Shown here in pieces: positions 8,031 to 17,178 of a stretch of 64,000 nucleotides of DNA. Each line of letters starts with the position of its first letter. The first letter of the stretch is position 1. Source of the stretch: Streptomyces sp. NBC_01351 (lineage in GTDB: Bacteria > Actinomycetota > Actinomycetes > Streptomycetales > Streptomycetaceae); assembly GCF_036237315.1 (NCBI RefSeq), contig NZ_CP108356.1:1364001-1428000 (forward strand). Direction: 5' to 3'. Under the pieces are notes generated by a model that was given only the letters and a program-made list of their open reading frames with translations, was not told the DNA's origin and did no database searches. The translations under genes were made by a program, and so were the position numbers.

Positions 8031-9206
8031 TCACTTCCTCGTGGGAGCCGCGGCGGCGTATTCCTGGGCGACGTCGACGAGGAACGCTGCCTCGTCCGCC
8101 AGGTCGCCGTCCGCCTTCGTGGTCTGGATCGCGGCCGGGAGTTCCAGCGCGGCCGCCTCGCCCGCCTGCCCGGGCAGGCCGTCGAGTTTCGCCTGCCGCG
8201 CCTCCCTCAGTACGGAGGCCAGCGCGGCCGCGGTGCGGCGCTGCTCGGGGACCCCGCGTCCGGCGACCTGGCCGCGGGCCTGCTCCAGGGCGCCCGGGGC
8301 GACGTACTCCCCCAGGATCAGGATCGCGTCGCGGGTCTCGATGACCTTGCGGTAGACGAGCAGGTTGCGCGGTACGGGCGGCCACAGCAGCTCCACCACC
8401 CGGCCGGCCCGCGGCTTGTTGAGGGCGACGTGCGGGACGGCCTGCACCAGGTCGCGCCACAGGGGCCACAGCCGCCACGCGGTGGCGATGTCGGCGGCGC
8501 CGCGGCGGAAGAGGAACAGGGTCGGCACGAGGATGGCGGCCGCGCGCAGCAGGCCGTGCAGGTTCATCATCAGCGGCAGCGCGGGCATCGCCCACGTGCT
8601 GCCGAACAGCCCCTTGAGCAGGTACGCGAACCAGAACAGGCCGGCGAGCGCGGTGCCGAGCCCGAAGAGCAGCAGCCCGGCGGCCAGCCCGCGGCTCTCG
8701 GTGCGGCGGCTGTAGCGCCAGCACAGGGCCACGCAGACGGTGTTGGCGACCAGGTGCGCGGAGATCAGCACCAGCCAGTACGCGAGTGAGGGCACCGGGT
8801 CGCCGACCGGCGGCATGGTGTGGCTGCCGTGAGCGGGGGCGGCCGCGTCCAGGGCGAGGAGGGCGGCGATCCACCCCACGGTCGCCACGCAGGAGGCGAG
8901 TTGGAGCCTGCGGCCCCGGGTGGTGGCGGCCACGAAGTAGAGCACGGCGCCCGCCGACAGCACGCCGATGAAGTTGCGGGAGAGCCCGATGGCGTGGGCG
9001 TAGTCGGGGCCGCGGCGCATCGCGTACGCGACCACGTCGGGCAGGTTCAGGGTCATCGCGGCGGCCGCGGTGGCCACCGCCAGCCACAGTCCGCGCTGTT
9101 GCGGGGAGCGCAGGGCACCGGGGGCACGGAGCAGGAGGGCGATCCACAGGCACACCACGCTCGGGACGGCCAGCCAGTTGCCGAAGGCGGTCAGATCAGC
9201 TGCCAT
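8031..9206 (-). CDS. MAB_1171c-family 7-TM membrane protein, module A
   Basis: 391 residues. About seven hydrophobic segments fill residues 10-235, followed by a soluble tail of roughly 150 residues. It shares spaced motifs with the two paralogues of module B: Y..L..AH near 143-151, CWRYSR at 162-167, LWPLW at 246-250, and a helix YRKVIETRDAIL that matches their RDIFDAVL/DISDRLL segment. The family carries a 'putative transporter' label but no function is established; the 7-TM plus cytosolic tail layout is equally like a receptor. The start overlaps the end of the protease gene by 11 bp, so the two are translationally coupled. Confidence 0.78.
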   Translation of the reverse strand: MAADLTAFGNWLAVPSVVCLWIALLLRAPGALRSPQQRGLWLAVATAAAAMTLNLPDVVAYAMRRGPDYAHAIGLSRNFIGVLSAGAVLYFVAATTRGRRLQLASCVATVGWIAALLALDAAAPAHGSHTMPPVGDPVPSLAYWLVLISAHLVANTVCVALCWRYSRRTESRGLAAGLLLFGLGTALAGLFWFAYLLKGLFGSTWAMPALPLMMNLHGLLRAAAILVPTLFLFRRGAADIATAWRLWPLWRDLVQAVPHVALNKPRAGRVVELLWPPVPRNLLVYRKVIETRDAILILGEYVAPGALEQARGQVAGRGVPEQRRTAAALASVLREARQAKLDGLPGQAGEAAALELPAAIQTTKADGDLADEAAFLVDVAQEYAAAAPTRK

Positions 9207-9699
9207 CGTTCCTCCGCTCGTACCCCATGGCCGACTCCAGCCGGGCCAGGGTGCCGCGCGGCCGGACCGTGGTCCCGTGTGCCGCGGTGTTCGCCGTGCG
9301 GATGCGGATCATGCTGGCGAGCATCTCCGCTTCCTGCTCCTGGCGGGTGGTGTAGTTGGTGCGTCCGAGGACGGTGGGGACGTGGTCGTCGTTCCCCTCC
9401 CCCTCGACCGAGTGGTGGCCGAAGAGGATGTGGCCGAGTTCGTGGAGAACGATGTGCTCCCGGTGCAGCGGGGTGGTCTGGGCCTCGTAGAAGACGTAGT
9501 CGACGTTGACGGTGCCCACCCAGAGCCCGCAGACGCCCGTCTCCGCCGCCTCCTTGGGGAGCGGGTGGAGCCGGATGGGGCGGCCCCGCTGTTCGGCTAT
9601 GCGGTTGCAGAGCTCGTCGAGGGAGAACGGATGAGGCAGTTCCAGATGGCCGAGAATGTTCTCGCACCTTTTGCGCAGACTGACTTGCCGGTGGGACAT
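9196..9699 (-). CDS. ImmA/IrrE-like zinc metalloprotease, module A
   Basis: 167 residues. The zinc-binding HELGH is at 86-90 and a downstream EQEAEMLAS (about 121-129) supplies the probable third ligand, as in ImmA/IrrE proteins. In characterised cases these proteases cut an XRE-type repressor on a signal (ImmA/ImmR of ICEBs1, IrrE/DdrO of Deinococcus). Here no repressor gene is adjacent, so its substrate would be encoded elsewhere. Start chosen at ATG 9699 with GAGGGA upstream; an in-frame ATG at 9777 is less likely. Confidence 0.75.
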   Translation of the reverse strand: MSHRQVSLRKRCENILGHLELPHPFSLDELCNRIAEQRGRPIRLHPLPKEAAETGVCGLWVGTVNVDYVFYEAQTTPLHREHIVLHELGHILFGHHSVEGEGNDDHVPTVLGRTNYTTRQEQEAEMLASMIRIRTANTAAHGTTVRPRGTLARLESAMGYERRNDGS

Positions 9700-9812
9700 G
9701 TGATCCCTCTTCGGACCCTTTCTCGGGCAGCGTCTGTAGGCGTGCGGGGGCATGGGCATGGTGTCCTGTGCCTTCAAAGCGGCCTCGGGGAACGCGGTCC
9801 TGAGGGGAATGC

Positions 9813-9901
9813 GGAAGCCCGTCCGCCGAAGTGACGAACGGGCGTTCCACCATGCCTACATATCTTGTACGACCATTGGCAAGACAAGTCCCCACGTGGG
9901 G
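9813..9901 (-). promoter_or_regulatory. Promoter, palindrome and leader hairpin of module A
   Basis: On the minus strand TTGTCT (9882-9887) and GATATG (9859-9864) are separated by 17 nt, a plausible promoter for the protease operon. Just upstream is a perfect 12-bp palindrome CCCCACGTGGGG (9890-9901). The predicted 150-nt leader contains a hairpin (9813-9822 with 9838-9848, one bulge) that could instead be the terminator of tex. Confidence 0.45.
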
Positions 9902-9945
9902 TACGTATTCGGCCATTCCGTACGCATGCCCGCGCGGGGCACGGC

Positions 9946-12429
9946 CTAGCGCTTGCGGCGCTCCTCGGGGCCGGTGAGGCCCGCGCGGCGCAGGGCGTCC
10001 GCCATCGCGCTGTTGGCGGGGGCGGGGCCGGAGGCGCTGCCGCCGCCGCCCTGCCGCTGGCCCTGACCGCCGCCTCGCTGGCCCTGGCTCTGGCCCTGGC
10101 CCTGGCCCTGACCCTGACCCTGACCGCCGCCACGCTGGCCCTGGCCCTGGCCCTGACCGCCGCCGCGCTGCTGGGGCGGACGGCCGCCGCCGGAGCGGCG
10201 CTCCTGCCGGTCCTGCCGGTCCTGCCTCGGGGCGCCGACTGCCGCCGTCCGGTCGGCCTCGTCCTCCAGCCGCAGCGTCAGTGAGATCCGCTTGCGCGGA
10301 ATGTCCACGTCCATGACCTTCACGCGGACGATGTCGCCCGGCTTGACCACGTCCCGCGGGTCCTTGACGAAGTTCTTCGACAGCGCCGAGACGTGCGCCA
10401 GTCCGTCCTGGTGGACGCCGATGTCGATGAAGGCGCCGAAGGCGGCCACGTTGGTGACCACGCCCTCCAGGATCATCCCGGGGGCCAGGTCGCCGATCTT
10501 CTCCACGCCCTCCTTGAAGGTGGCCGTCTTGAAGGCGGGGCGCGGGTCGCGGCCCGGCTTCTCCAGCTCGCGCAGGATGTCGGTGACCGTGGGCAGGCCG
10601 AAGGCCTCGGTGACGAACTGCTCCGGGCGCAGGGAACGCAGGACGGAGGTGTTGCCGATCAGGGCCGCCACCTCGCCGCCCGCGGTCTTGCCCATGGCCC
10701 GGACCACCGGGTACGCCTCGGGGTGCACGGCCGAGCCGTCCAGCGGGTCGTCCCCGCCGCGGATGCGGAGGAAGCCGGCGCACTGCTCGTACGCCTTCGG
10801 GCCGAGGCGGGCCACGTCCTTGAGGCCCTTGCGGCTGCGGAAGGGGCCGTTGGCGTCGCGGTGGGCCACGATGTTCTCGGCGAGGCCGCCGCTGATGCCC
10901 GACACGCGCGAGAGCAGCGGCGCGGAGGCGGTGTTGACGTCCACGCCGACGCCGTTCACGCAGTCCTCGACGACCGCGTCGAGGGAGCGGGAGAGCTTCA
11001 CCTCGGCCAGGTCGTGCTGGTACTGGCCGACGCCGATCGACTTCGGGTCGATCTTGACGAGCTCGGCGAGCGGGTCCTGGAGGCGGCGGGCGATGGAGAC
11101 CGCGCCGCGCAGGGACACGTCCATGCCGGGGAGTTCCTGCGAGGCGAAGGCGGAGGCCGAGTACACGGAGGCGCCCGCCTCCGAGACCATCACCTTGGTG
11201 AGCTTCAGCTCGGGGTGGCGGGTGATGAGGTCCCCGGCGAGCTTGTCGGTCTCGCGGGAGGCCGTGCCGTTGCCGATGGCGACGAGCTCGACGGCGTGTT
11301 CCTTCGCGAGGCGGGCCAGCTTCGCGAGGGACTCGTCCCACTTATTGGCGGGCACGTGCGGGTAGATCACGTCGGTGGCCACGACCTTGCCGGTGGCGTC
11401 GACGACGGCGACCTTCACACCGGTGCGGAAGCCCGGGTCGAGACCGAGGGTGGCGCGGGTGCCGGCGGGGGCCGCGAGCAGCAGGTCGCGCAGGTTCGAC
11501 GCGAAGACCCGTACGGCCTCGTCCTCGGCGGCGGCGCGCAGCCGGGTCCGCAGGTCGATCCCGAGGTGCACCTGGATCTTCGTACGCCAGGCCCAACGGA
11601 CGGTGTCGGCCAGCCACTTGTCACCCGGGCGGGCGCGGTCGGCGACGCCGAAGCGGCGGGCGATCATGCCCTCGTACGTGGACGGCCCCGGGGTCTCACC
11701 CGGTTCCTCCGGCTCCAGCTCCAGGCTGAGGACGTCCTCCTTCTCGCCGCGCAGCATGGCGAGGACTCGGTGGGAGGGCAGTGCGGTGAACGGCTCGGTG
11801 AAGTCGAAGTAGTCGGCGAACTTGGCGCCCGCCTCCTCCTTGCCCTCGCGGACCTTCGCCGCGAGCCGGCCGCGGCCCCACATGCGCTCGCGCAGTTCGC
11901 CGATGAGGTCGGCGTCCTCGGCGAACTTCTCGGTGAGGATGGCGCGGGCGCCCTCCAGGGCGGCGGCCGGGTCGGCGACGCCCTTGTCGGCGTCGACGAA
12001 CGCGGCCGCGGCGGCGGCCGGTTCCACCGACGGGTCGGCCAGCAGGCCGTCGGCGAGCGGCTCCAGACCGGCCTCGCGGGCGATCTGCGCCTTGGTGCGC
12101 CGCTTGGGCTTGAAGGGCAGGTAGATGTCCTCCAGCCGGGCCTTGGTGTCGGCCGCGTTGATCCGCGCCTCCAGCTCGGCGTCGAGCTTGCCCTGCTCCC
12201 GTACGGAGTCCAGGATCGCCGAGCGCCGGTCCTCCAGCTCGCGCAGATACCGCAGCCGCTCCTCGAGGGTGCGCAGCTGGGCGTCGTCGAGCATCTCGGT
12301 CGCTTCCTTGCGGTAGCGCGCGATGAACGGCACGGTGGAGCCGCCGTCGAGCAGCTCGACCGCGGCCTTGACCTGCCGCTCCCGTACGCCGAGCTCCTCG
12401 GCGATCCTGCCTTCGATGGACGTCGTCAC
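9946..12429 (-). CDS. tex: Tex family transcription accessory protein with S1 domain
   Basis: 827 residues. Tex proteins bind RNA and affect transcription; the family order is visible: N-terminal helical region (MTTSIEGRIAEELGVRERQVKAAVELL), the YqgF/RNase H-like centre (LGLDPGFRTGVKVAVVDATG), helix-hairpin-helix elements (DVNTASAPLLSRVSGISGG; FRSRKGLKDVARLGPKAYEQ) and an S1 domain (ILEGVVTNVAAFGAFIDIGV). After the S1 domain comes a disordered Gly/Gln/Arg-rich tail of about 80 residues, longer than in Gram-negative Tex and probably RNA-binding. The gene is isolated from its neighbours by intergenic gaps. Confidence 0.93.
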   Translation of the reverse strand: MTTSIEGRIAEELGVRERQVKAAVELLDGGSTVPFIARYRKEATEMLDDAQLRTLEERLRYLRELEDRRSAILDSVREQGKLDAELEARINAADTKARLEDIYLPFKPKRRTKAQIAREAGLEPLADGLLADPSVEPAAAAAAFVDADKGVADPAAALEGARAILTEKFAEDADLIGELRERMWGRGRLAAKVREGKEEAGAKFADYFDFTEPFTALPSHRVLAMLRGEKEDVLSLELEPEEPGETPGPSTYEGMIARRFGVADRARPGDKWLADTVRWAWRTKIQVHLGIDLRTRLRAAAEDEAVRVFASNLRDLLLAAPAGTRATLGLDPGFRTGVKVAVVDATGKVVATDVIYPHVPANKWDESLAKLARLAKEHAVELVAIGNGTASRETDKLAGDLITRHPELKLTKVMVSEAGASVYSASAFASQELPGMDVSLRGAVSIARRLQDPLAELVKIDPKSIGVGQYQHDLAEVKLSRSLDAVVEDCVNGVGVDVNTASAPLLSRVSGISGGLAENIVAHRDANGPFRSRKGLKDVARLGPKAYEQCAGFLRIRGGDDPLDGSAVHPEAYPVVRAMGKTAGGEVAALIGNTSVLRSLRPEQFVTEAFGLPTVTDILRELEKPGRDPRPAFKTATFKEGVEKIGDLAPGMILEGVVTNVAAFGAFIDIGVHQDGLAHVSALSKNFVKDPRDVVKPGDIVRVKVMDVDIPRKRISLTLRLEDEADRTAAVGAPRQDRQDRQERRSGGGRPPQQRGGGQGQGQGQRGGGQGQGQGQGQGQSQGQRGGGQGQRQGGGGSASGPAPANSAMADALRRAGLTGPEERRKR
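10078..10160 (-). repeat. tex: Hexamer repeat encoding the Gly-Gln tail of Tex
   Basis: Tandem CTGGCC/CTGACC hexamers on the plus strand encode alternating Gly-Gln on the coding strand, interrupted by Arg-Gly-Gly. The low-complexity tract is likely to vary in length by slippage. Confidence 0.8.
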
Positions 12430-12513
12430 GATCGGGTCCCGCCTGCCTTCGTTTGCACTGGAAGGCTGCCAATTGTGGCAGGTGGCGGTGACGGACGGCG
12501 GGAGCCCTGCCCG

Positions 12514-13371
12514 TCAGCCCCGAAGGTCCCGGGGGAAGGCGCCGGCCGCCATGGCCTTGTACACGATGGCGCCGCCGAGTTCGGCGAGGCGGGCCAGGCC
12601 GGCCGCGCCGAGGTGCTCGTACGGGGCGGCGTCGAGGCGGTCGGTCTCGGTCTCCAGCCGCTCGCGCAGGGCGGCGCCCTGTTCGGTGAGGGCGCCGTCG
12701 GCGTCGAGCACGCCGCGGGAGCGCAGCCGGTCGGCGGCGGCGTCCAGGTCGGTCTGCTCCCAGCCGCGGATGCGCTTGAGCCACTTGGGGCTCATGCCCT
12801 TGCCGGTGGCGGTGTGGCTGACCAGGGCCTCCAGCGGGTCGAGGTCCGCGAGGAGGAGGGCGGCGAGGTGGCCGTCGCCGCGGTGCTCGCGCAGCAGGGT
12901 GGTGGCGTGCCAGAGCCGCAGGTGCGGCTGCTCGGGGACCGGGAGGTCGGCGTGGGCGGCGTAGAGGACACGGCCGTGCCGGGTGCAGCCCTCGGTGGCG
13001 CGTATCGCCAGGTCGGCGGCCTCGGCGAGCTCGGGCGACTCGATGGTCTCCGCGCCGAGGAGCCGGCGCAGGGTGGCGTCGGCGGTTCGCAGCCGGGCGG
13101 CGAGGACCTGCTCGGGGGTGGCGACGTCCCAGACGGCGGGCAGGTGCCGGGCGACGAGGTCGTGGCGGTAGTTGTAGAACGCGGCCGTCACGGCGCCCGG
13201 ACCGACGGCGCCCATGGCGGCGGACCGGTGGGCGAGGTTGACGGCGACGTGGTCGGTGATCCCGAGGTCGGCGAACTCCTTGGCGGTGTCCGGCGAGAAG
13301 TAGATCGTGGAGTGCAGCGGGTTGATGGCTGCATGCCAGCAGTGCCGGGCCGCGAGCGGGGGAAGCGTCAT
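12514..13371 (-). CDS. SCO6745-family protein (predicted winged-HTH-like)
   Basis: 285 residues starting MTLPPLAARHCWHAAINPLHSTIYFSPDT, the characteristic opening of the SCO6745 family. The middle is helical; the region LDAAADRLRSRGVLDADGALTEQGAALRERLETETDR has the look of a MarR-like winged helix. No biochemical function is known to me. It lies 84 bp downstream of the tex start on the same strand, so read-through is not expected. Confidence 0.75.
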   Translation of the reverse strand: MTLPPLAARHCWHAAINPLHSTIYFSPDTAKEFADLGITDHVAVNLAHRSAAMGAVGPGAVTAAFYNYRHDLVARHLPAVWDVATPEQVLAARLRTADATLRRLLGAETIESPELAEAADLAIRATEGCTRHGRVLYAAHADLPVPEQPHLRLWHATTLLREHRGDGHLAALLLADLDPLEALVSHTATGKGMSPKWLKRIRGWEQTDLDAAADRLRSRGVLDADGALTEQGAALRERLETETDRLDAAPYEHLGAAGLARLAELGGAIVYKAMAAGAFPRDLRG

Positions 13372-13488
13372 GCGCGCCAGGTTACCGACTGCTCAGTATG
13401 CCGGGAAGGCCGTGTCACAGGCGGGCTGCCGCTCCCGCCGCACCGGCCCGCGCGGTCGCGGGGAAGCTGTCTGTCCTAGCCTGACCCG

Positions 13489-14238
13489 ATGATGTTCGAG
13501 CGGGACTTCCGGGTCGGTGACGTGCTGTCGGTCACCTGCCCCTTCACGCCGACCACGGTCGATCGAGGCCTGATGTGGAACCACGTGTCGGTGCGCTGGC
13601 CGTGGCGGCGCATCGACACCGACAGCGACTTCTTCCGCTGGAACGGGGGCGTCGCCCTCGGCGTGGCCGACGACCACCAGGTCCCGTCGGAGGCCGGTAT
13701 GGAGCTGTTCCGGACCGACCCGCCGCCCGAGCGCCTGGCGGCCGGAGACGCCTGCCGGGTCGGAGTCCCGCCGACCGTGGTTCACGTGACGGCTGTCGAC
13801 CACCACGACCCTCCGCTGGAGACGGGCTGGCTACCGCGCCCCGCCCTGGGCGTGACCGTGCTGCGCCGCGGCCTGTCCTACCGGGAGTACGCGGACGACG
13901 ACCATCTCAACGGCGTGGGTTACACCCTTCACCCGGGCGACGGGACCCCCTTCACCTTCGAGCTGCTGATGCGGCCGTACGCGTTCCTCCAGCCGGGCGA
14001 CGAACTCGCCGACGCCGCCGGGCGGGCGTGGCGGTTCGACGGCCCTTGGGACTGGACCGCCTTCGACGGGAACGGGCCCGGGGCGGGTCCCGCGTGGCCT
14101 CTCGTCCTCCTGACCCGCTCCGGAGCACCGCGCCTCGTCGCGGACGCGGAGGCGGTCGCCGAACGCACGGCGGTCGGGTCCCACCAGGAGACGGTCCGGC
14201 ACTGGATGTCCCTCACCGAGGCATCGCCCACCCCCTGA
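13489..14238 (+). CDS. Hypothetical protein, 249 aa, leaderless
   Basis: I do not recognise the family. The protein has no signal peptide or membrane segment, is rich in Trp, Pro and Asp, and contains acidic patches such as YREYADDDHLNGVGY. Several strand-turn segments (GVTVLRRGLSYREY; FTFELLMRPYAFLQPGDEL) suggest an all-beta soluble fold. The -10-like TAGCCT (13477-13482) lies 6 nt before ATG 13489 with no ribosome binding site, so translation is probably leaderless; ATG 13492 is an alternative. Codon use is normal for the genome, supporting a real gene. Confidence 0.7.
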   Translation: MMFERDFRVGDVLSVTCPFTPTTVDRGLMWNHVSVRWPWRRIDTDSDFFRWNGGVALGVADDHQVPSEAGMELFRTDPPPERLAAGDACRVGVPPTVVHVTAVDHHDPPLETGWLPRPALGVTVLRRGLSYREYADDDHLNGVGYTLHPGDGTPFTFELLMRPYAFLQPGDELADAAGRAWRFDGPWDWTAFDGNGPGAGPAWPLVLLTRSGAPRLVADAEAVAERTAVGSHQETVRHWMSLTEASPTP

Positions 14239-14597
14239 CCGACGACGTGCGGCACCGGCTTGATCCAGCCGATCCGGAGGGCCGCCGCCGGCGACCGGCG
14301 CGGGTTCCCGGCCGCCGGCGGGGCACTCTGCGACCGGCGCGCGCACACCGACGCGGCCCCGGCGCTCGGGATGCTCCGCAGGCCAGGGCCCCGGACGGCG
14401 GCGCGGGCCGCCCGCGCGGGGCTGCGCGGCACCCGGTCACGCGGTCGGAGCCGCGGCGCCACCCGGCGGAGCGTGACGGCCGAATGGCGATCATGTGACA
14501 ACACGGGCCATGGACATGACCTGATGCGCCACGGATGAATACGGTCGGACGACCAGAGCTCGAACCGATCTGTCTCCCCTACCACTTGGAGCCATTC
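14239..14597. other. Intergenic region upstream of the M1 peptidase
   Basis: About 360 bp without a convincing gene. It must hold the promoter of the secreted peptidase, but I could not identify clear -35/-10 boxes or an operator. The GC-rich first two thirds contain only spurious frames. Confidence 0.5.
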
Positions 14598-16145
14598 GTG
14601 CACCGCAAAGTCATCGCCCCGAGCGTGCTCGCCGCTTCCCTGCTGCTGGTGATCCCGGCGTCGGCGGCGAGTTACGGTCCGGGCGCCCCGGGTATCGGCG
14701 ATCCCTACTACCCGGCCAGCGGCAACGGCGGATACGACGTGTCGCACTACGACCTGCGGCTGAAGTACCAGCCGCAGACGGACCTGCTCGAAGGCACCGC
14801 CACCCTGCTCGCCACCGCCAAGCAGGACCTGTCCCGCTTCAACCTCGACTTCGGGCTCAAGGTCAGCGAGGTCCGGGTCAACGGCGTCAAGGCGAAGTTC
14901 GCCGCGTCCGGCACCCAGGAACTGGAGGTCACCCCGGCCAAGCCGCTCGCCCGCAACACCCCGCTGACCGTCGTCGTCAAGTACGCGGGCAAGCCCTCCG
15001 AGCTGAAGATCGACGGCTGGACGGCCTGGCACCGCACGCCCGACGGCGGCGTGGCGGCGCAGGAGCCGGACTCGGCGGTCTGGTGGTTCCCGAGCAACGA
15101 CCACCCGCTCGACAAGGCCACCTTCGACGTCTCGGTCAACGTCCCGGACGGCACCCAGGCCATCAGCAACGGCGTGCTGCAGTCGCAGACTTCACGCCTC
15201 GGCTGGACCAGGTACAACTGGCGCTCCAACAAGCCGCAGGCCACCTACCTCGCGACCCTCGCGGTCGGCAAGTTCGACATCACCACCGACAAGACGGCGA
15301 GCGGACTGCCGATCCTCAACGCGTACAGCAAGGACCTCGGCGACAACGCGGGCGCGGCCCGCGCGAGCGTGGAGCGGACCGGCGAGGTCGCGGAGTGGCT
15401 GGAGGGGGTCTTCGGGCCGTACCCCTTCAACGCGCTGGGCGGCTACGTGCCGAACGTGTCGGCCGGCTTCGCGCTGGAGACGCAGACCCGCCCCTTCTAC
15501 GGGCCGCGCCAGTTCCAGAACGGCGCCAACGTCTCGGTGGTCGTGCACGAGCTGGCCCACCAGTGGTACGGCGACAGCGTGTCCGTCGACGGCTGGAAGG
15601 ACATCTGGATCAACGAGGGCTTCGCCCGCTACAGCCAGTGGCTGTGGTCGGAGAAGGAGGGCGAGGGCACCGCCCAGGAGCTCGCCGACTGGGCGTACGG
15701 CGTGCGCCCGGCCGAGGACCCGTTCTGGCAGGTCAAGCCGGGCGACCCGGGCCCGGAGAACCAGTTCCACGGAGCCGTCTACGACCGTGGCGCCATCGCC
15801 GTGCAGGCGCTGCGCAACCACATCGGCGACGAGAAGTTCTTCGAGATCCTCAAGGGCTGGCCGACCGAGCGCGCCCACGGCAACGCGAAGGTCGCGGACT
15901 TCGTCTCGTACGCGGAGAAGGTCTCCGGGCAGCCCCTCGCCCAGCTCTTCCAGACCTGGCTCTACACCCCGGGCAAGCCCGACGCCTCGGCCCTGAACCC
16001 CACGGCCCCGAGCGCCGCGGCCCGCTCCCTCGCGGCGCCGCCCACGGCCCCGGCGCCGAAGACCGAGCCGAAGTCCTGGAAGAAGATCGCGGAGACGAAC
16101 ACGATCCACGAGCACGGCGAGCACGGCGGACACGCCGGCCGCTGA
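14598..16145 (+). CDS. Secreted M1-family metallopeptidase (aminopeptidase N-like)
   Basis: 515 residues. An N-terminal signal peptide (HRKVIAPSVLAASLLLVIPASA) targets it outside the cell. The catalytic zinc site is HELAHQW followed 18 residues after the second histidine by the glutamate of NEGFARY, the standard HExxH-x18-E arrangement. The exopeptidase loop reads SAGFALETQ in place of the classical GAMEN, as in other short secreted Streptomyces M1 enzymes, and the C-terminal helical domain is short. The tail after residue 470 is Pro/Ala- and then His-rich (EHGEHGGHAGR). Start chosen at GTG 14598, with GGAG eight bases upstream and the signal peptide directly following. Confidence 0.9.
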   Translation: MHRKVIAPSVLAASLLLVIPASAASYGPGAPGIGDPYYPASGNGGYDVSHYDLRLKYQPQTDLLEGTATLLATAKQDLSRFNLDFGLKVSEVRVNGVKAKFAASGTQELEVTPAKPLARNTPLTVVVKYAGKPSELKIDGWTAWHRTPDGGVAAQEPDSAVWWFPSNDHPLDKATFDVSVNVPDGTQAISNGVLQSQTSRLGWTRYNWRSNKPQATYLATLAVGKFDITTDKTASGLPILNAYSKDLGDNAGAARASVERTGEVAEWLEGVFGPYPFNALGGYVPNVSAGFALETQTRPFYGPRQFQNGANVSVVVHELAHQWYGDSVSVDGWKDIWINEGFARYSQWLWSEKEGEGTAQELADWAYGVRPAEDPFWQVKPGDPGPENQFHGAVYDRGAIAVQALRNHIGDEKFFEILKGWPTERAHGNAKVADFVSYAEKVSGQPLAQLFQTWLYTPGKPDASALNPTAPSAAARSLAAPPTAPAPKTEPKSWKKIAETNTIHEHGEHGGHAGR

Positions 16146-16151
16146 GTCCCG

Positions 16152-17048
16152 TCAGCGGGCGGCGGCGCGCCATCGGGCGCGCGCCGCCCGCGCCAGGGGG
16201 AGGTAGCGGAGCCGTTCGGGCAGCAGGGGTACGAGGATCCGCGCGGCCGTGCTGAACCGGCGCAGCCGGCGTTCCTGGGCCGGGGTCCACTCCAGGCCGA
16301 GCACGGTGCGCGCCTCGGGCGGCATGTACCCGACGGTGACGAAGGCGCGCACGCGCAGGAACGCCACCCGCAGGGCCGGCCAGGTGAGCCGCAGCAGCAG
16401 CCGTACCGCGGGCGAGCCGACCTCGGGCCGGGGCAGCGGCACGTCGGTGGCGACCAGTTCGCGGGCGACCTTGGTGGGCTCGATCTCCTCGGCCAGCATC
16501 CGGCCCCAGTACGTCCAGTACTCCTCGACGGTCTGCGGCATGTCCCGGTCGCGCAGGCCCAGGATGCGGCCGACCTGGAGCCACTCCCGGTAGAGCTGGC
16601 GCTCCTGGGCGGGGGTGATGGGGCGGAACAGGTAGCGGCCGGCGTACAGGGCGACCGGGAACCCGGTGGCGTGCACCCAGGCGTAGCAGGCCGGGTCGAG
16701 GGAGTGGTACCGCCTCCCCCGGGTGTCGGTGCCCTGGATCTCCTTGTGTGCGCGGCGTACCCGGCGGCCCTCCTCGGCGGCGTCCTCCCCGCCGTACACC
16801 CACAGCAGGACGGACCGCAGGGAGCGCTCGCCCCGGCCCCAGGGGTCGGTGCGGAAGACCGAGTACTGGTCGACTCCGGCCCCGACGGCGGGATGGGCGA
16901 CCTGCAGGGTGAAGGCGGCGGGCAGCGTGAGCAGGGACCGGATGTCCCCCGCGTTGGTCCACAGCACGCCGCCGGGCGGGGGCGGCGCGGGATCGGTTCG
17001 GGTTCCCGCGGGGCGGTTCTCCGGTGCATGTGCTGCCGTTCTGCTCAT
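16152..17048 (-). CDS. MpaB/DUF2236-family oxygenase
   Basis: 298 residues. The family is named for MpaB, a membrane-associated enzyme of mycophenolic acid synthesis, and for latex-clearing-type oxygenases. Visible hallmarks are the helix around LLTLPAAFTLQVAHPAVGAGVDQYSVF with a conserved histidine, the VHATGFPVAL segment with a second histidine, and a DPWGRGERSL turn. It may bind heme or iron; the substrate is unknown. A -10-like CATACT (17055-17060) lies 6 nt before ATG 17048, so it is probably leaderless. Its 3' end is only 6 bp from the convergent peptidase stop, within a GC-rich inverted repeat that may end both transcripts. Confidence 0.8.
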   Translation of the reverse strand: MSRTAAHAPENRPAGTRTDPAPPPPGGVLWTNAGDIRSLLTLPAAFTLQVAHPAVGAGVDQYSVFRTDPWGRGERSLRSVLLWVYGGEDAAEEGRRVRRAHKEIQGTDTRGRRYHSLDPACYAWVHATGFPVALYAGRYLFRPITPAQERQLYREWLQVGRILGLRDRDMPQTVEEYWTYWGRMLAEEIEPTKVARELVATDVPLPRPEVGSPAVRLLLRLTWPALRVAFLRVRAFVTVGYMPPEARTVLGLEWTPAQERRLRRFSTAARILVPLLPERLRYLPLARAARARWRAAAR

Positions 17049-17178
17049 GTGACAAGTATGCGAGAGACAGATGTCCCCGGGCCGGACAGAAAGTCGCTGC
17101 ACGGGTGTTACCCAGAGGTAACCGTGGCTGCTTGGATGACGGAGACGATCTTCCCCCGCAGGAATGATGGAGTCCTTC

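Noticed and set aside
10393..13479. A plus-strand open frame of more than 1000 codons opposite tex and the SCO6745-family gene
   Set aside because: It is an antisense shadow with low-complexity Val/Gly/Arg composition and no promoter or ribosome binding site logic.
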